From Isoetes taiwanensis (lineage: Eukaryota > Streptophyta > Lycopodiopsida > Isoetales > Isoetaceae), in contig JAJEKV010000005.1 in NCBI GenBank assembly GCA_021234155.1, forward strand, positions 19,328,089 to 19,392,088: a stretch of DNA of 64,000 nt, given 5' to 3'. The notes beneath the pieces are model-generated. The model did no database searches. It worked only from the letters and a program-made list of their open reading frames with translations, and was not told the DNA's origin. Position 1 is the first letter of the stretch, and each line of letters starts with the position of its first letter. The translations under genes were made by a program, and so were the position numbers. This document shows, piece by piece, positions 62,460-64,000 of this stretch.

Positions 62460-64000
62460 GTTCTCAAAATTATGAAGAATTGCAGATGCTTGAAGAGTCA
62501 TAAAGCCATATAAATTAGTGACACATCAAATTGCTAAGTCTCCCCGGTAGTGCACGATTTGAAGAGCAATAGAAGAAGTCGATCTTTTGATATAATATCT
62601 TCATTACCAATAACCCCCATTAAAGAGATTGCCATTTTTGTTGCCAAACACGCTTATAACACATCATCCTCGGGCCGCCTAGAATTACCCCAAGCATGTA
62701 AAAATTGTAAGGCGGTGTTTCATTAACTAGTTACCAAATTTTCACTTACCAACCAGTCCGATGCCGTAACATTCTAATTTCCAAGATCCGCGGACTCGCT
62801 TCTCGGATGATAATAGGCAAAAGAAAGATCATTGAAAGCCATATTGGTCCTTTCCAAATTGCTAGATGTGGTACCATTGCAAGCCATTTACGCTGGGTAT
62901 GCAACTTGAACTAAGCAGACGATCACCTGACCAAAAGATCACATAATTGTCGGTGAATGACTTGCTATATGCTTTTCATATTACAAATTGAGGGCTAGTC
63001 TTCATGTTGCACCTTGTTTGTTCATTGTGGAAGTGGACAATAGCATGGTGGTAGTTATCCATGTCTCCGCAATCTTTGCACAATAGACCAATTCCGAAAG
63101 CGGTGCACTCTCAAGATTTATGAACCGCACAATGTAGTGCCCGCTTTGAGAAATATTGTGTAATTGTGCCTTTGGCTTTTGAGGTATATAGGTGCCATAT
63201 GGGAGTAGCTAACCTTTTTGAGAAATTCCAACATAACCAATTTCGCCGCAGATTTTATAATAGGAGATGCAATATAATTACCTCGATGTAGAACAATATT
63301 GCAACAAAATTGTTGGGAGATTCCTTTCCTTCTTCCTACATTTGGTCGATAAGCCCGCTTAACTCACCAAATGACGAAGCTTAACGCCTTGCTTCTCGCT
63401 CTAGGAGATACAAACAACATCAAATCCCATATACTCTTCTATAACTGACCAATTCTATTAGCAATACTCATACCACCTAAAACCAACAAAGCCATACATT
63501 CAAAATGCTTTCCATTGCATTGATGGCAAATTAGCAAACAATACATAGATTACCCATTGCTTTTATGGCTTTCCAAGAATAAGATTTACCCCAAAGTGCA
63601 AGAATAGTACAGATTCCCTCGTAAGGCACAAAAGCACAAATTGATGTGAATGTGAAAACTATACATAGAGATTTCTATATTATCCATGTACAATACACAC
63701 TACATACCATAGGGAACCGAAACTTGCCCGAGATTGTATTCAACACCGACTAATCTTGTATTCTGAACAATTATAGGTTCCTTGCTTGCTTGCACATGCT
63801 TATTTCCTCCCAGTTTGTATAAAACAATTGCAACCGGTGCTCTAATTTTAATTGAATCACTAGATCAGCACCCACATTTGCTGCCTTTGTGTAGATGCCA
63901 CCTCCTAAGCAAAAGTGGTTACAAACGATGCCCCAAAAATATATCCAATGAGAAGAAGAGGTATTGCATGTCATTTCATAAGCGTAATACATCCTCATAT
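62460..64000. repeat. Tandem unit R2, cut by the window edge
   Basis: Second unit of the right array, running to the end of the window at unit offset ~1540. The array therefore continues beyond it. Confidence 0.9.

Noticed and set aside
1..64000. The two arrays as LTRs of one 55-kb element
   Set aside because: The arrays differ in extent, lack TG..CA ends and primer sites, and the intervening DNA contains independent genes in both orientations.
1..64000. CRISPR arrays, tRNA genes, bacterial operons
   Set aside because: No regular spaced short repeats and no tRNA T-loop (GGTTCGAATCC-type) with matching arms; the sequence is eukaryotic throughout.

Overview
The window reads as nuclear DNA of a land plant, most likely a fern. 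The main evidence is a 1.1-kb-residue PLS-type pentatricopeptide-repeat protein whose editing domain carries the KP-type box (KPA at about 42400). That class is known from plants with U-to-C editing: hornworts, lycophytes and ferns. The rest is dense with plant-type transposable elements. Organism identity is inference. Many repeat copies disagree exactly where one copy has CTG or CAG and the other has CCG, TCG or CG. This looks like long-read base-calling error at methylated CHG sites, and it breaks reading frames in the transposon regions but not in the gene-like islands.

Layout. 1-14657: a 3.07-kb non-coding 'head' followed by a direct tandem array of a ~4.26-kb non-coding unit (2.7 copies). 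The same head and array recur at 55121-64000 in the same orientation. 14658-22440: mostly unrecognised, with a long inverted repeat at 16553-17461. 22440-34272: a decayed Crypton-like tyrosine-recombinase gene on the + strand, whose intron holds a Penelope-like retroelement (PLE). The PLE has ~1.8-1.9-kb direct repeats (pseudo-LTRs), an intron, a reverse transcriptase and a strong stem-loop after its stop codon. A 5'-truncated LINE interrupts the left pseudo-LTR. 34273-38550: a longer antisense LINE carrying an internal 437-bp tandem duplication. 39507-42801: the PPR-DYW gene, interrupted only by one homopolymer frameshift. 43391-45215: a possible small spliced gene. 45592-45615: a perfect GC hairpin. 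46510-47340: a third LINE 3' fragment. 47341-54540: a frameshifted Ty3/Gypsy element on the - strand with its 3' LTR side. 54766-55254: an intact 162-codon orphan gene on the - strand, with an IQ-like motif and a polyadenylation-like signal, abutting the right array.

How the parts relate: most of the window is transposon history (LINE into PLE into recombinase gene; Gypsy next to the array). The two likely living pieces are the PPR organelle RNA-editing factor and the 162-codon orphan gene. Both keep a normal CTG/CAG content while their repeat surroundings do not, as does the PLE reverse-transcriptase core.
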